Shown: positions 7,933-19,411, counted from the first letter of the stretch. The stretch is 22,500 nucleotides of DNA from Bigelowiella natans CCMP2755 (GCA_000320545.1 ADNK01002061.1:1-22500), one strand, 5' to 3'. The notes: generated by a model not told the origin, from the letters alone. Numbers and translations: made by a program.

Positions 7933-9695
7933 ATGGCTGCCCATTCTTCTTCGAATGGAGCCGGGATCGCGGCGCGGAGATTTGCAGCCGTTTCTCGTTG
8001 CAGAAGAAATTTCCTATTCGATACGACTTTCCGACAACAGCGGGGTATCGTGGGGGCTTACAGTGTACAAGCCGCAGCGTCTCGCTGGACAGCTGTAAAT
8101 GCTCATCGTACGAGAGCAATCTTCCAGAGTGCAAGATTAAGGGGGGGGGCAGCGGCTAGTACCCGTCCAATATGTAATGGCGCGTTATTACTCGTGGATA
8201 TGAAACCCGCTTGCATAACTTTGCACTTTATTTTTTCATTCAATCGGTATTTCTTGTATCTTGTTGTTTACCCTCAGCTACAGAAGGAAAAGCAACCGAG
8301 AAGCCGCAGAGCATTGAAATCGTCTACTTTCCTGTTCAGGTGGGGGAAATGAGGCGACAGCTCAAGCAGTCTAGAATTATGCTGATTATTTTTTAAATGC
8401 CCCTCCTTCAGGCTCGAGCAGAAAACCTGCAAATGATGCTTGAATACGGAAAGGTGATATAAATGTAAAAAATGGCTCCTTGCAATCGATTTTATCATCT
8501 TTTGTCGTCCGTGGTGTTTCGCCAGAATTGCTGATGCGCTGTTGGCAGTAGAAGCGCTTGATGTGTTTCAACTGTTTCGTGCTCTAATCATGTGTTTGAA
8601 GATTGCGTAGAATTGCGTAGTCGCCTCTGGTCCTTTCGTTCCCATTTTCCCCAACAGTGCAGAATGTGTATGTACGCCAGTAGCAGTGATAATGAACGAC
8701 AATTTAGGTTGACTACACGTATACCTACACGGGAGGCTCCGAGTACAGGGGTACTATAAGATCTCCTTTTAACGAGAGCTTGATATTGCACGTTCCCCCA
8801 CCCGTGATATAGGAAACATAGGATTCCCACCAAAGAAAAATAGAGAGGGGGGGGGGTAGCTATGTGCTGACTCTCTACTTTTCCGTATCTTTCCAAAAAT
8901 GCCCCTCCTCAATGGTACTGCTGATTGTAATCGCAGATGATAGGAAGAATCTAAAGTTTCCGTTCAACTCCTTGCCAGTCGTATTTATCACCACCAAATC
9001 CGTAATAGAGAATAACACCCTTCCCTAACCCTCCCCCCCCCCCTTTCCGGTCCCAAAATTAGCATGCGATGTTCAGGATAGCGTAGAATAGGGGAGGGGC
9101 ACCAAATATGGTTTTCCTACTGTTGTTGGGAGCCAGGAAGCTACTTCGTCATTCATCAATCCATGCATTCATCCTCATCATAAAATAATGCTCTTTGTCT
9201 ACTATACATCTTTCAGGGCGAGAAGGTGACCTTGGCCCAGTCAGGAGCCATTACACGCTATTTTGCAGGATTCTGTGGGCTAATGCCTGAGGACCCCATT
9301 CAAGCAGCGATCTGCGACAGCATCTTTGAGCATGCACAGGTGCGCATTATTATCCTTCGAACCTGGAACAGTGCGGGTGCTGTGCATTCTTGAGTATTAT
9401 GTCGTGAATGCTGGTGGAAGATGTTGGTAGCGATGTATCATCTTTCTTTTATTTCTTCTCGAAACTTTCTGCTGTGTTCTTCCCAGGATATGATGAAAAT
9501 CAACCCGCTGGTCAATGTCTTCAGGTCTTTTCTTTCACCTTTTTCCTTCCTCCCCCCCCCCTCCTCCTCGAAATGCGAAACTTTGGTTTTCCTCCCCCTC
9601 TTCCAAAAACGTGTGTGAATGTGGTAATCAGACCGAATTTTGATTGATTTCTTTCTCTTCAAAACACACGTGTACATACGCCATTGTGGTGGGAA

Positions 9696-9734
<39 letters not shown>

Positions 9735-9736
9735 TA

Positions 9737-9786
<50 letters not shown>

Positions 9787-10116
9787 ATGACTAACGTATA
9801 TTATATTTGTGGTTTTACATGTGTGGAATTCAGAGGGGACAAATTTAAGGAGCTCAAAGAAGAATACTTTGCATCTTGGGATGAGAAGGTTAAGTCGTGT
9901 GCGGAGAGGCAGAACGATGCAATGATTTTTCATTATCACTGATCGAGAGCATCCCCCCCCCCCCTTCTTTCGACATAATTCTCTCTCCCTCCCTCCCTTC
10001 CTCCCTCTCCCCCCCTCCCCTCTAGGTGTCCAAGTTTGTTCCACTTCTGGGAAAGGGCCCCTTCTTTGTCAACCGCACGACTCCATCGTAATCCACAAGC
10101 CAGTGCTTATTTCTAC

Positions 10117-10148
<32 letters not shown>

Positions 10149-10394
10149 ACTGTGATGTTAATCTGATGTTGAAGGGATAAAAAGAAACAGAACGAAAAGG
10201 AGGAATAAGTCGGGAATATGAAGAGATTAGCCTTTTTCACTCTTCTCTCCCACTTGCTCTCGATTTCTCTCCTTTTTCAGATATGCGGACTTTCACGTTT
10301 ACCATCTTCTGGATAGTGCACTAAAAGTCAAGCCCGATGTAATATATCAACAGTTGGAATATGCAAACTCTCACCCCCTTCCCCTCCCATACAT

Positions 10395-10437
<43 letters not shown>

Positions 10438-10846
10438 CATGCACATGGACATGCACACATACAGAAGGGCGGGAGGAGGGTTATGTTTATTCGTTCGATA
10501 AAGTAGGCGCGGCATGCATCTGAAATATCTTCGGATTTTCGTAAAACACTGATATATATTGTGTGTGTGCGCGTGTGCGTGATTGATCCTTGAGCAGTGC
10601 CTGAAGTCAAAGACAGAGCTTCTTCAGTTCATGAAGACCGTTGAGAAGACCCCAGGTTCTTGCATCATATTGTCATTTGCCTGTACCTTGTTATCACGAC
10701 ACGTATCATCTCATTCCTTCGCTGCCATTTTTGCAGGGGTCAGTGAGTATCTGAAAGCTCGGCCAAAAGCGATTGGTGTAGGCGAAAAGCCCATGCTTGA
10801 GCCCGCCCCTAAAGTTGGGGACAAGATCGTTCGCAAGTTTTCCTAA
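7933..10846 (+). CDS. Glutathione S-transferase (soluble, sigma-like) with N-terminal extension
   Basis: Twelve exons: 7933-8158, 8278-8339, 8412-8453, 8708-8750, 8937-8980, 9217-9339, 9487-9524, 9834-9888, 10026-10087, 10281-10338, 10598-10655, 10737-10846. All introns are GT-AG, phases agree and the product is 306 residues. The thioredoxin-like half starts SIEIVYFPVQ (probable catalytic Tyr92), then ARAENLQMMLEYGK, PFNSLPV with the cis-Pro, and the glutathione-binding QS at 147-148 (VTLAQSGAITRYFAG). The helical half includes YADFHVYHLLD. Known role: glutathione conjugation or isomerisation. Residues 1-75 are Ala/Ser/Arg-rich with almost no acidic residues, like a mitochondrial presequence (inference). 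Ambiguities: the start may be the in-frame ATG at 7774; exon 1 may end at 8173; exon 5 may end at 9001, which adds seven residues before GEKV. The sigma-like class is a guess from the motif. Confidence 0.9.
9699..9785. repeat. Compound (CA)n-(TA)n microsatellite in a GST intron
   Basis: About 15 CA units (9700-9730) are followed by an AT tract of about 20 units (9742-9781). It lies in GST intron 7 (9525-9833). Further tracts in other GST introns are (GAT)n at 10119-10148 and (CA)n at 10396-10432. Confidence 0.92.
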
Positions 10847-11761
10847 CGCAGTTTGCTACAGAATCGTGCTGCACAAGTGCGTGTCTTCGTAGCTCAACGC
10901 CAGCGTCTTCTAGCCTTGATCGTATGTAGTGATGACTAGATGAATCTATAAATCCGTGACATCCTGTATGATACTATTGCGCACATTAGATATTAGCGTT
11001 ATTAACATACATGGCATGCTAGCATATATAGACATGCGCACATAGCTAGCAGATAGTGTCACAATAGCTAATAGCCCGCAGCTAGCCAGCACCTTATTTT
11101 ACCTCGCTCGGCTCTTTAACATATCATGCATCGCATCGATCACACATGTTGCAATATGATATACAACATGGCGCCATATATGTATAGTAGCTAGCGCTGC
11201 TATCCTACTCATGCATTGTGCATGCCTACGCTGTCGATCTAGTTGTGCACGTATACACGCCCGCCAGCATGGCCCGCACAGCACGTCATTCTAGCGTTGG
11301 AACGAAAACAAATAAACGCCCTCGCGTCATCATGCTAGCATGCTTGTTACTCATTTTGCACATTATTGCGTGGTACTAGTCTAGCTAGTAGCTAGTAGGT
11401 GTGCATGTCGGCTCTCTTACATCTAGACATGCCACAACTTGCATTGCGAACACCATGCTAGCATGTCCACGATGCATGTTCTAGCGTTTAGGACATGCTC
11501 TAGATGCTGTAGCTTGCGATGCTAGCTTGGTACATGCCAAAGGTAACGCAACATGAATATGCTTTCACAATGCTAGTAGAATGCTCATATGATGTCATTG
11601 GCGTTACCCCAGCTTGCCAGTGGTATCGCAATGTCTGTTGTCATTATAGTACATCTGATGAAGATCGACGTTCCAATTGCTTCTTGAAGGCCTTTGTAAC
11701 ACGTGGAAAGTGTGGCGGGAAAGTGCGGTGGGCTTCGATCGTACCAAACGCGTCAATACAA
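10847..11761. other. Convergent intergenic gap, CTAG/GCATGC-rich
   Basis: This gap lies between the stop codons of GST (plus) and the EF-hand gene (minus). From about 10950 to 11570 it is full of CTAG, TAGCTAGC, GCATGC and ATGCTAGC words. It holds two copies of the 12-bp palindrome CATGCTAGCATG and two of TTCTAGCGTT. There is no convincing frame. It may be long 3' UTRs of both genes. Confidence 0.6.
11331..11342. repeat. 12-bp palindrome CATGCTAGCATG, copy 1
   Basis: Identical copies lie at 11454-11465 and 19400-19411, in two different convergent gaps. Each reads the same on both strands. Confidence 0.8.
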
Positions 11762-13542
11762 CTAGGATATTAATCGTCGCTGAGGGGTTTTATCCTTGCC
11801 CAAAGTTTTGGAGTCTGTATTGCAGAAGAGCCATTCCGTGAATTCTTTGTATTCTAATTGCTTGTCCTCGCCAGCAAAACAATAGAAAACTTCTTTTGAG
11901 ATGTCCTGTAGCGACGTAGCATGTGAAATAAGCAATGTTGTTCACATTAGAATACAACACATTAAAATACGTGATGTGTGTCATGGAGTTTATCTTCATT
12001 GCACCTTGCCAACCACGACGCCTAGTCTTTCCAACGTCTCCACCCATTCGGAGTACGAGATCGTTTCATTCTTGTTCTTATCAAAGAATTTGAACTAATG
12101 ATAAGAGAATCACATTGTCGTGTGAGCGTTTATCGCATATACGCAGAAAGGGCTACGGAACACTACCCATTTGTATAGCGTGGTGTTGATGTTTCCGAGG
12201 TGAGTATTGGACTTCTGTCGCACTTTTTCCTTCAGAATGTTCAACATGGTCTTCACCTTGGGATGATCTATAAAGTTAGGGCAAATATCAATCAATATTC
12301 CATCTGTACCGTCAGTCTGAACTTCGATGAAATTGTTTTTGCTCACAGAGATACGACGTTGTTATTGTTATGAGCATGCGGACAGCATCATCAGGAATGT
12401 CACTAATCGATAATAATAAAAATAATGATAATAATAATAATAGTACCTTTTCGGGATATTTTTACCGCTTTTTCTGGGACGCCCCAGACACCGGAGACGA
12501 TTTCACAAAACAAATCATCACTCGCAGGGACCTAATTGGGGGGAAGAGGAAAACTTCGTTTAACCACCTCTCTCACGTCCTGTTCAAATGATCTCCTCAC
12601 CGTTGCGTTCATTCGTGAATAATATTGGAGGAAGTCTTCGATGGTCAGGTAGCCTTTCTTTTCAGCTCCTTCAAACACGATTTTCATGCGGTCTTCTACG
12701 ATCTGAGCAACGCATGAGAAAGTATGGATGACGGCCATTCTTTAAATGGAAGTATATGGCAACATCGATTGTGAAGGGATTGCGCTTACATCTTCCGAGA
12801 GAATTGACGCTTTCACGCTTGGATGGCCAGCAGGATTAAACTGAGCCATCATTTCCTTATATTCAATTTTTTTATTTCCTGAAGTAAAATGAGTTTTCAT
12901 TATCGTCCGTAGCGAAGTTGTTGGGTTGTACAAGAACTCACCGTTTTTATCTATTTTATTGAAGATTTTTTGTAGCAATTCCAGTCTTCGCTTGCTGAAG
13001 TCTCCCTTTCAGTTATTGCAAGAATGCTTCAAATCAATCTGGACCTCAACGCGGGAAAAACATTTCATTACCTGCACAGCCTTCGAAAATGCCGAGATTG
13101 ATAGCTGCGACGTTCCATCAACGTCAAATGTTCGAATGAGGGTGCTCAGTTGCTGACGACACGTCGTACACAGGATTTAACACGGGCTACCATTTGAAAA
13201 GAAATGCTTTGGTTATGTACCACGAGGCTTAAGAAAACTCCAGACTTTGTAAGAGCGTTCATAAGTTCTATTTTAGACATTTTGTCTCCTTTGCCGAAGC
13301 TCTTCATCGTCTCCACCATATCAACAAAAGCTGTGAAGAAGAACAAATATGATGAGGCGTGAAGGGATCGTTCGAAAGAGCAACGAGGCCAAAATGATTT
13401 TCCGCACCATGTTCTCCAACATTGAGGAGCTGTATTTTGATTTCCTAAGTTTTCATAAGAAGAGATTGAGAAGGACACCGAGAGCTAAGGATCACATGCG
13501 AAGCAAAACCTGAAGAATGTCTTCTGGTTCGGTTGCAGCCAT
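11762..13542 (-). CDS. Calcyphosin-like multi-EF-hand calcium-binding protein
   Basis: Eleven minus-strand exons: 13510-13542, 13408-13444, 13221-13330, 13072-13152, 12942-13005, 12790-12878, 12601-12702, 12447-12531, 12167-12321, 12005-12094, 11762-11905. They give 329 residues with matching phases. Two loops are canonical: D106-E117 (DKNGNKKIEYKE) and D257-E268 (DKNKNETISYSE). The loop from D70 (DVDGTSQLSISA) ends in Ala instead of Glu. Loops near 35-46, 149-161 and 293-303 are degenerate. The region NPAGHPSVKASILSED, then FLQYYSRMNATV and DLFCEIVSGVWGV, matches the calcyphosin-type layout (HP-x-V, then YY-x-x-V-x-A, then AW), which is my reason for the family call. Residues 201-329 form a second EF-hand pair beyond the usual end. 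The acceptor of exon 9 (12321) is the only weak junction. Calcium-dependent regulation is likely and the partner is unknown. Confidence 0.85.
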
Positions 13543-14261
13543 CGCTTGAAATGCTCTTCACGTCTGTCCGTCAATCTTTCGAGAGAATTAGAATGGCTCG
13601 CCAAAACTTCGTTCAGTCTTATAATGCTTCTGCACAAAACCCAGGATCACTGCGATTCCCTCACTTGCTCGCTCTGAGAACACACACTCCTTGCGAAAGA
13701 TGATAGATTGTACTCGCAGCCCAACCCAGCGGTCGTTTTTGGTGGATGTTTCCGGCTGTTTTCTTTTGTCCTGTCCGAAGGTACCCAGTCTTCGACCAAA
13801 GAAGCGATGGCGTCTGCGGTTTTTCGAAGGAGTTGCATTCCAAAAAAACCGACCGAGGCCAATTACGTCTGGAACAGGGAAAATGTCATTGTCGTTACAT
13901 TTCTTCACCCGGAACAATGGAAAACCACGAGTTGCGTTTCTTAACTCATCCAGCAGCGTTACCATTGCCGTTATTCTGCGGTGAGGTTTCACCGAGAACT
14001 TTGCGTCTCCACGAAATCTCCGGAATATGTTTTGGAGATCGCATGGGTATTATCTTGGTATAAGAGATCATACAGAGATTTCATGGTGCTGATAATACCG
14101 GGGTTTAAATGGGGAATCACGGGGCTGGTGGTGCCTCGAAAGCAAAGCTCGGACCGACAGGGTGCCACCATGTCAAAGAGATGGAATGGATGATGATTAG
14201 TGAACGATAATAATAATTAGGGCGATGACGCTGGCGATTAACCAAAATGATGATGATGATG

Positions 14262-14294
<33 letters not shown>

Positions 14295-14526
14295 CTGGTA
14301 TGATAATTATGAAGGTCGTTGTATGATGATGATGATGATGATGATGATGGAATTTAGATAATGGAGATAGCGTTGATGATGACGGTATGGTGGATGTTAG
14401 TGATGATACATATGATTGTGGAGACGATGACGGTGGTGGTTTAGAAGAAAAATAACGGATGAAACAAAAAGTCATGAAGAAATTCGATTTATATCTTAGG
14501 AGGATCATCCCTATTCCGGCACTACA
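13543..14526. other. Divergent intergenic region between EF-hand and alpha-mannosidase genes
   Basis: Both genes start outward from here, so it should contain two promoters. From 13588 to 14171 all six frames are unusually open (the longest is a 134-codon minus frame ending at 13588), but I recognise no domain and find no splice links. The right part has (GAT)n tracts at about 14250-14293 and 14321-14349. Confidence 0.55.
14250..14349. repeat. Interrupted (GAT)n microsatellites
   Basis: Two runs of GAT units, at about 14250-14293 and 14321-14349, lie about 180 bases upstream of the alpha-mannosidase ATG. Confidence 0.9.
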
Positions 14527-14818
14527 ATGAGGGTCGGGTCCACCGCTCTGATCTTGCTCATAGCGAGCTCCGCTTTGGCCACAAGAGCGGGATTCTTCCA
14601 ACAAAATGGCGCCATGATTGATGCAAGCGCAGATACAAATACGCAAGAGGACTTCCATCCGGAACATATGCTGAAGGATGGGGCGAGCAAGCCTCGAAAT
14701 CTGACGGTTTTCATCCTACCGCATTCCCATGATGACCCGGGATGGGTTAGGACTGCTGATCAGTATTTTCAGGTGCCGAGGAGTTTTCGCATTTCACCTT
14801 GCAAACTTGAATCTAATG

Positions 14819-14853
<35 letters not shown>

Positions 14854-17686
14854 GTCGTACGTGTGCCCCTCTTGCTGCAATACAAAAGTTCTTCGTTCGC
14901 CCGATGTACACAACGGTCGTTGCTTCGCTTGTCAAGAATCCAGCAAGGAAGTTCCAAGTTGTTGAGGTGCCGTGTATGTATATACAACTACTATTACTTC
15001 TTCTTCTACTACTACTACTACAACAACAACAAATACTGCAGCGAACAAAAGAATTTTATCTTAGCAGAAGCTGACAACAGGAGGGGGCGGAGGAGGAGAA
15101 TGTTGGGGATTTGTGCAGAATGATTGTGCCGAATAATGATAATTCTTACACCAACACCGCAGGTTGTTTATTTCCGTAAATGGTACGAGATGGCCACTTC
15201 AGAGCAGCAGCAAAATGCCCACAAACTGGTGAAAACCGGGCAGCTGAACTTTGCGGTAGGGGGGTGGGTCATGCCTGACGAGGCGACCGTTGATTATCCG
15301 GATTTGATCAACACGATGTCCCTTGGCCACGAATGGCTATACGACACGTTCTCCGGTGTGCGGGTGAGACACGGCTTCCAAGTCGACCCGTTTGGCGCTT
15401 CTTCAGCCTTCGCGACTTTCAGCGCCAAACTCGGTTTCGAGACCCACCTTGTCGCGCGGCTGAACTACTACGACAAGGGCTGGATGCAGGATAACAAGGA
15501 GCTCGAGTTCGTTTGGAGACCGTCCCCGTCGCTGTACGCGTCGCCTGACCGAACGGAGATCTTCACGCATATCATGGATCAGTATCAGTACTCGGCGCCT
15601 GGAATCCCAACCGAAGTGCAGCTGGCCGAGCTTTGCGCCCCCCCCCACAACCGGACAGACTGCCCCGGCGGCGGGTTCTACTGGGACGGCGACGACGGCA
15701 ATCCGAACGCGTACTGGGCGGAGAAGTGGGAGGAGCAAGGATACGCGGTCTACCCGACCGTGAACGCCAGCAACGTGGAATTCTACTCCGATTTCCTGGT
15801 GAACAACTCGATTTCGAGGTCCTCCTGGTTCGCCACAGACAACCTCCTCTGGCCGTTCGGGACCGATTTCCAGCACTTCAACTCGACGTCGATGTTCAGC
15901 AGCATGGACAAGATCATCGAGCACGTCAACGCGCGCAACGGGGCGGGGCAGCGCTACGAGGGGGTGACGCTGCAGTACAGCAGCCTCGGCGACTACTTCG
16001 AAGCTGTGAGACGCGCGAAGCCAGAGGGGTGGTCAGTCAGGCATGGGGGCGACTTCTTGCCGTATTCCACACTGAACTGCAATGGGATCTCCTCCGACCC
16101 GCTCCCCAGCCCTTGCAGCGGAAACGCCGGCCCCCAGTTTAACGTCAGCTGGCCGCAAACATGGTCAGGATTCTTCTCCTCCCACGCCCGGCTCAAGATA
16201 CAGGCCAGAAAAGCGTCGAGGGAGCTTCGGAGCGGCAGCCAGCTGCTCTCCATCGCCGCCCTGGCGAAGTTGGAGGCCGATGGCGAGCAGCTCCAGAAGC
16301 CTATCGGCGCGGTAATGGCGTCCTCCGTGCACACGCTTCGGTCTGCCGTGGGGCTCGTCCCTCACCACGACGCCCTCAGCGGCACGATGGGGTCGGGCTG
16401 CGGCAACGACCCGAAGCTGGGCTACAAGAACATCTCGACTTGCGCTGCGCTGCCGATGGGAACGCTGGGAGACGCCGGCGCCGTCGCCAACGACTACGCG
16501 GACCGTATGCTCTCAGGCGCGGCGATGGTTGCCAAGCAGACCGAGGCCGCAGCGGCGTACATCCTGGACCCGGAGTCGAAGAACAAGTCGAAAGAGGAGA
16601 AGCTGTCGCTATCGGTGGACCCCGAGCATTTCTTCGCCGCGCTTAAAGAAGGCCGCGGCGCGTCGGCTGCGGTGCATAACCCCCTCGCCTGGAAGGTCGT
16701 ATCGTGGGTCCGCGTTGACGTGCCGACAAGCATGAAAAGCGCTCGTGTGCAGGACAGTCTCGGGGCTGAAGTTCCCAGCGATATTCTGCCTGGGGGCGCA
16801 TTGGAGTGCATCGGCGATGAGCGAATCAAGGCAATGTGTCGGCTCGCTGCTACTGAGCAAGGGCTTGCACGAGGAGAAACGGCGAAGAATAGCAGGGGCG
16901 ATGATGGTGATGGCGCGAACTCCTTGTACTTCCGAGCAGAAATGCCAGCTCTTGGCGTAGCGATCTTCAATGTTTTGCCGTCGGAGCAGGACACAGCAGC
17001 AGCAGCAGCAGCAGCGTCGGTGGAGCAGCAACCCGATGCAGTGATCGAGTCGCAGTACTTCAGCTTGAAGTTCCTTGGCGGCGTTCTTAGATCGATGAAG
17101 GACCTCTCCACCGGCATCGAGATGCAAATGGAGCAGACGATGGCCGAGTACAAGTCGTTCGCCTCGGTCAAGAACGTCACGTCGCCTTCCGCGGGTGGCG
17201 CTAACTCTTGGACGCTCACGTACACAGGATCGCGCTCGGGTTCCTACCTGCTGCATCCCTCCACGCTTTCGCCTGGAGGCGTAGCTGGGGCGTTCAAAAC
17301 GCCCAAGATGGAAGTGGTGCGTGGCAGTCATGTGACGGAGGTCAGGCAATGGTTTTCAGAGACGCACTCGCAAGTGTACCGCGTTTATACGAGTGAGAGG
17401 GATGAGCTTGCTGGCGGGTTTGTGGAGCTGCAGATGGGCGTTGGGCCTTTGGAGGGAAATCGGGAGCTCGTCGCGCGGTTTGATACGGATGGGGGCATTC
17501 CAACTGATAGGTGCTGTTTTGTGTGTAGCTTAGCGTGATGGTGGCTGTGGTGGTGATGGCGGTGATGGCGGTGATGATCTCTCTAGTTGTGGTTTTTTGG
17601 GGGAGGAGGATGATGATGATGATGGTGATGATGGAAGAGGCGATTTGGTGTATTACTTCCTATTATCCTGTTTCAATATGTTTGTG

Positions 17687-17734
<48 letters not shown>

Positions 17735-18971
17735 CGCGCGCGCTCGCCCATTTTTCGAGAGAGGGGTCAACGATGTACATGATATGATCTGCTTGAAAAA
17801 GTAAGGGGGGTTTTGGGAACAGTCCATCGAAACGCTTTCACAACACTTTCACAACACTTTCCCCAACACTTTCCTCAACATCCTCAGCGGAGCGGGCAGC
17901 GAGTTCCTGACTGATAGCAACGGGTTTCAGCTCCAGCGCCGCGTGTTCAGCCCGACCCGTTTCTTCCCGGACGGCACCTCCCAAGACGTGTCACCTGACG
18001 ACTCCTACACGCTGGCGCTGAACTTCTACCCGGTGGTGAGATCCGCGCACATCCGAGGACATGACCTGCAGCTCTCTGTCCTCACACAGCAGACCGGCGG
18101 CGCAACGTCAACCAGCTCAGGAAACCTGGAGATCATGGTGCATCGGCGCTCACTCCAAGATGACAGCAAGGGGGCATGCCAGGTCTTCAACGATACGACC
18201 GGCTCATACGCTACGATTCCCCTCGACGACTCAGAGGGCAACACCTGCACGCAGTTCGGGTGGGCAGGAACCTGCCGCGCCGACAACTGCCCGTCCTTCG
18301 CGGTGCCGATGAACATCTCAACGCGAGTCGAGCCGCTGATGTGGTTCGTGGCGGGCAAGCGTTCCACGTGCCAGGGCAGGTGGAGGCAGCTCTCGCAGCT
18401 GCTCAACAACAGGCCCTCCCTGCTGTTCTCCGGGAAGGCCCACTTCGACGTCAAGGCGTCCGCGCCGATGCGCCGCGCGGCGCTCCCGCTGGATGTGCAC
18501 CTGCTGACCCTGCAGCCGCGGACGGCAGACGGCATGTCGCAGCTGGTTCTCCGCCTGCAAAACATCCAAGAGATCGCGCCGGCTTCCTCGGCCGCGAACA
18601 ACGCCAGCGGCAGCGCGAACGGGCCGATTTCCATCGACTTCAACAAGGCGGGGCTCTGCGCCTTGCTCGGCAAGCGCGCGCGTGTTTCCGAGCGGGCGCT
18701 AAACAGCCTGCCTCTTGATAAGGATGGTTATGCGAGGAATATGTTCTCTGGCGATGAAACGAAGACGTTGGATTTGGTGGGGAGCCGCGGCGGCGCCGCC
18801 GCGGAGTTCAAGAGCGACGCGACCGGGCGAATTGACGCTCATCGTCAAGCCGCAGAGGGCACACAGCAGGTGACTGGGAGTCGCCGTTTTGACACGGAAG
18901 GCCGAGCTTGTGGCTTCAAGACTGAGATCTGGCCGCAGGACATCAAAACCTTCCTCATCACCTTGGAATAG
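14527..18971 (+). CDS. GH38 alpha-mannosidase, lysosomal/secretory type
   Basis: Exons 14527-14772, 14889-14966, 15163-17510 and 17888-18971 give 1251 residues with all phases consistent. It hydrolyses alpha-linked mannose from glycoprotein glycans, probably in lysosome/vacuole or secretory compartments. A signal peptide is visible at 1-20 (h-region STALILLIASSALA). GH38 signatures in order: PHSHDDPGW (zinc ligands H68 and D70 by homology), GGWVMPDE, VDPFGAS (nucleophile D183), ARLNYYDK as in the lysosomal class, FGTDFQ (probable acid/base D343), and HHDALSG (zinc ligand H510). The C-terminal beta domain includes EIMVHRRSLQDD near 970-983, and the protein ends IKTFLITLE. Many N-glycosylation sequons are present (NRT, NNS, NIS, NVT). 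A CAG tract gives a poly-Ala run near 720. The loop joining exons 1 and 2 is about ten residues shorter than in the human lysosomal enzyme, so a microexon may be missing. Exon 3 is markedly GC-rich. Confidence 0.95.
14819..14851. repeat. (AAT)n microsatellite in mannosidase intron 1
   Basis: About eleven AAT units lie inside a 116-nt intron (14773-14888). Confidence 0.92.
17691..17743. repeat. (TG)n-(CG)n alternating purine-pyrimidine tract in mannosidase intron 3
   Basis: About 53 bases alternate strictly between purine and pyrimidine: a TG tract that runs into a CG tract at about 17726. It lies in the 377-nt intron 17511-17887. Such tracts favour left-handed Z-DNA (established for GC and GT alternation). 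Confidence 0.9.
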
Positions 18972-19399
18972 ATTGCGGCTGTGGTAGCTACGCAATAATG
19001 CACCACCGTGGGGGGGTGATGGGCAAATGGATTCTTCGTCGGCACAGCGTTTAGGTGTGTGTCCGCATGCACATACGCTATGTTGAAAACGTGGTAATTC
19101 GCATATTTCCTGGTGTCGCTGGTGTTGCTTAAACTGCATCGCATGCATGGTGCGCACACTTGTGATTTATTATTAGTGCGTATAGCGACGCCCGTGTGGG
19201 CTACGCTAGTGCGCATCACACATGAATGTATCATCGTACTACTAGATCAGAGTGGCGGACGTCCTGCACCTTTTATCTGCCTAGCTATTAGGACTTGCAC
19301 AAGCCCAGCTATGCCGCCACTACGATACGCGGCAGTCAAAGTCATGCTATGCTCTAGATGCAAGTGGACTTCATCTAGCTAGGTCTAGCACACCGCTTA

Positions 19400-19411
19400 C
19401 ATGCTAGCATG
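19400..19411. repeat. 12-bp palindrome CATGCTAGCATG, copy 3
   Basis: This is the same palindrome as at 11331-11342 and 11454-11465. Here it is extended by GCATGCATGT-like bases. Confidence 0.8.

Noticed and set aside
15403-17349. Long frames opposite or offset to the mannosidase exon
   Set aside because: They are shadows caused by the high GC of the coding strand. The GH38 motifs define the true frame.
18026-19157. Frames of 80-215 codons around mannosidase exon 4
   Set aside because: They are shadows of the exon in GC-rich sequence, with no motif of their own.
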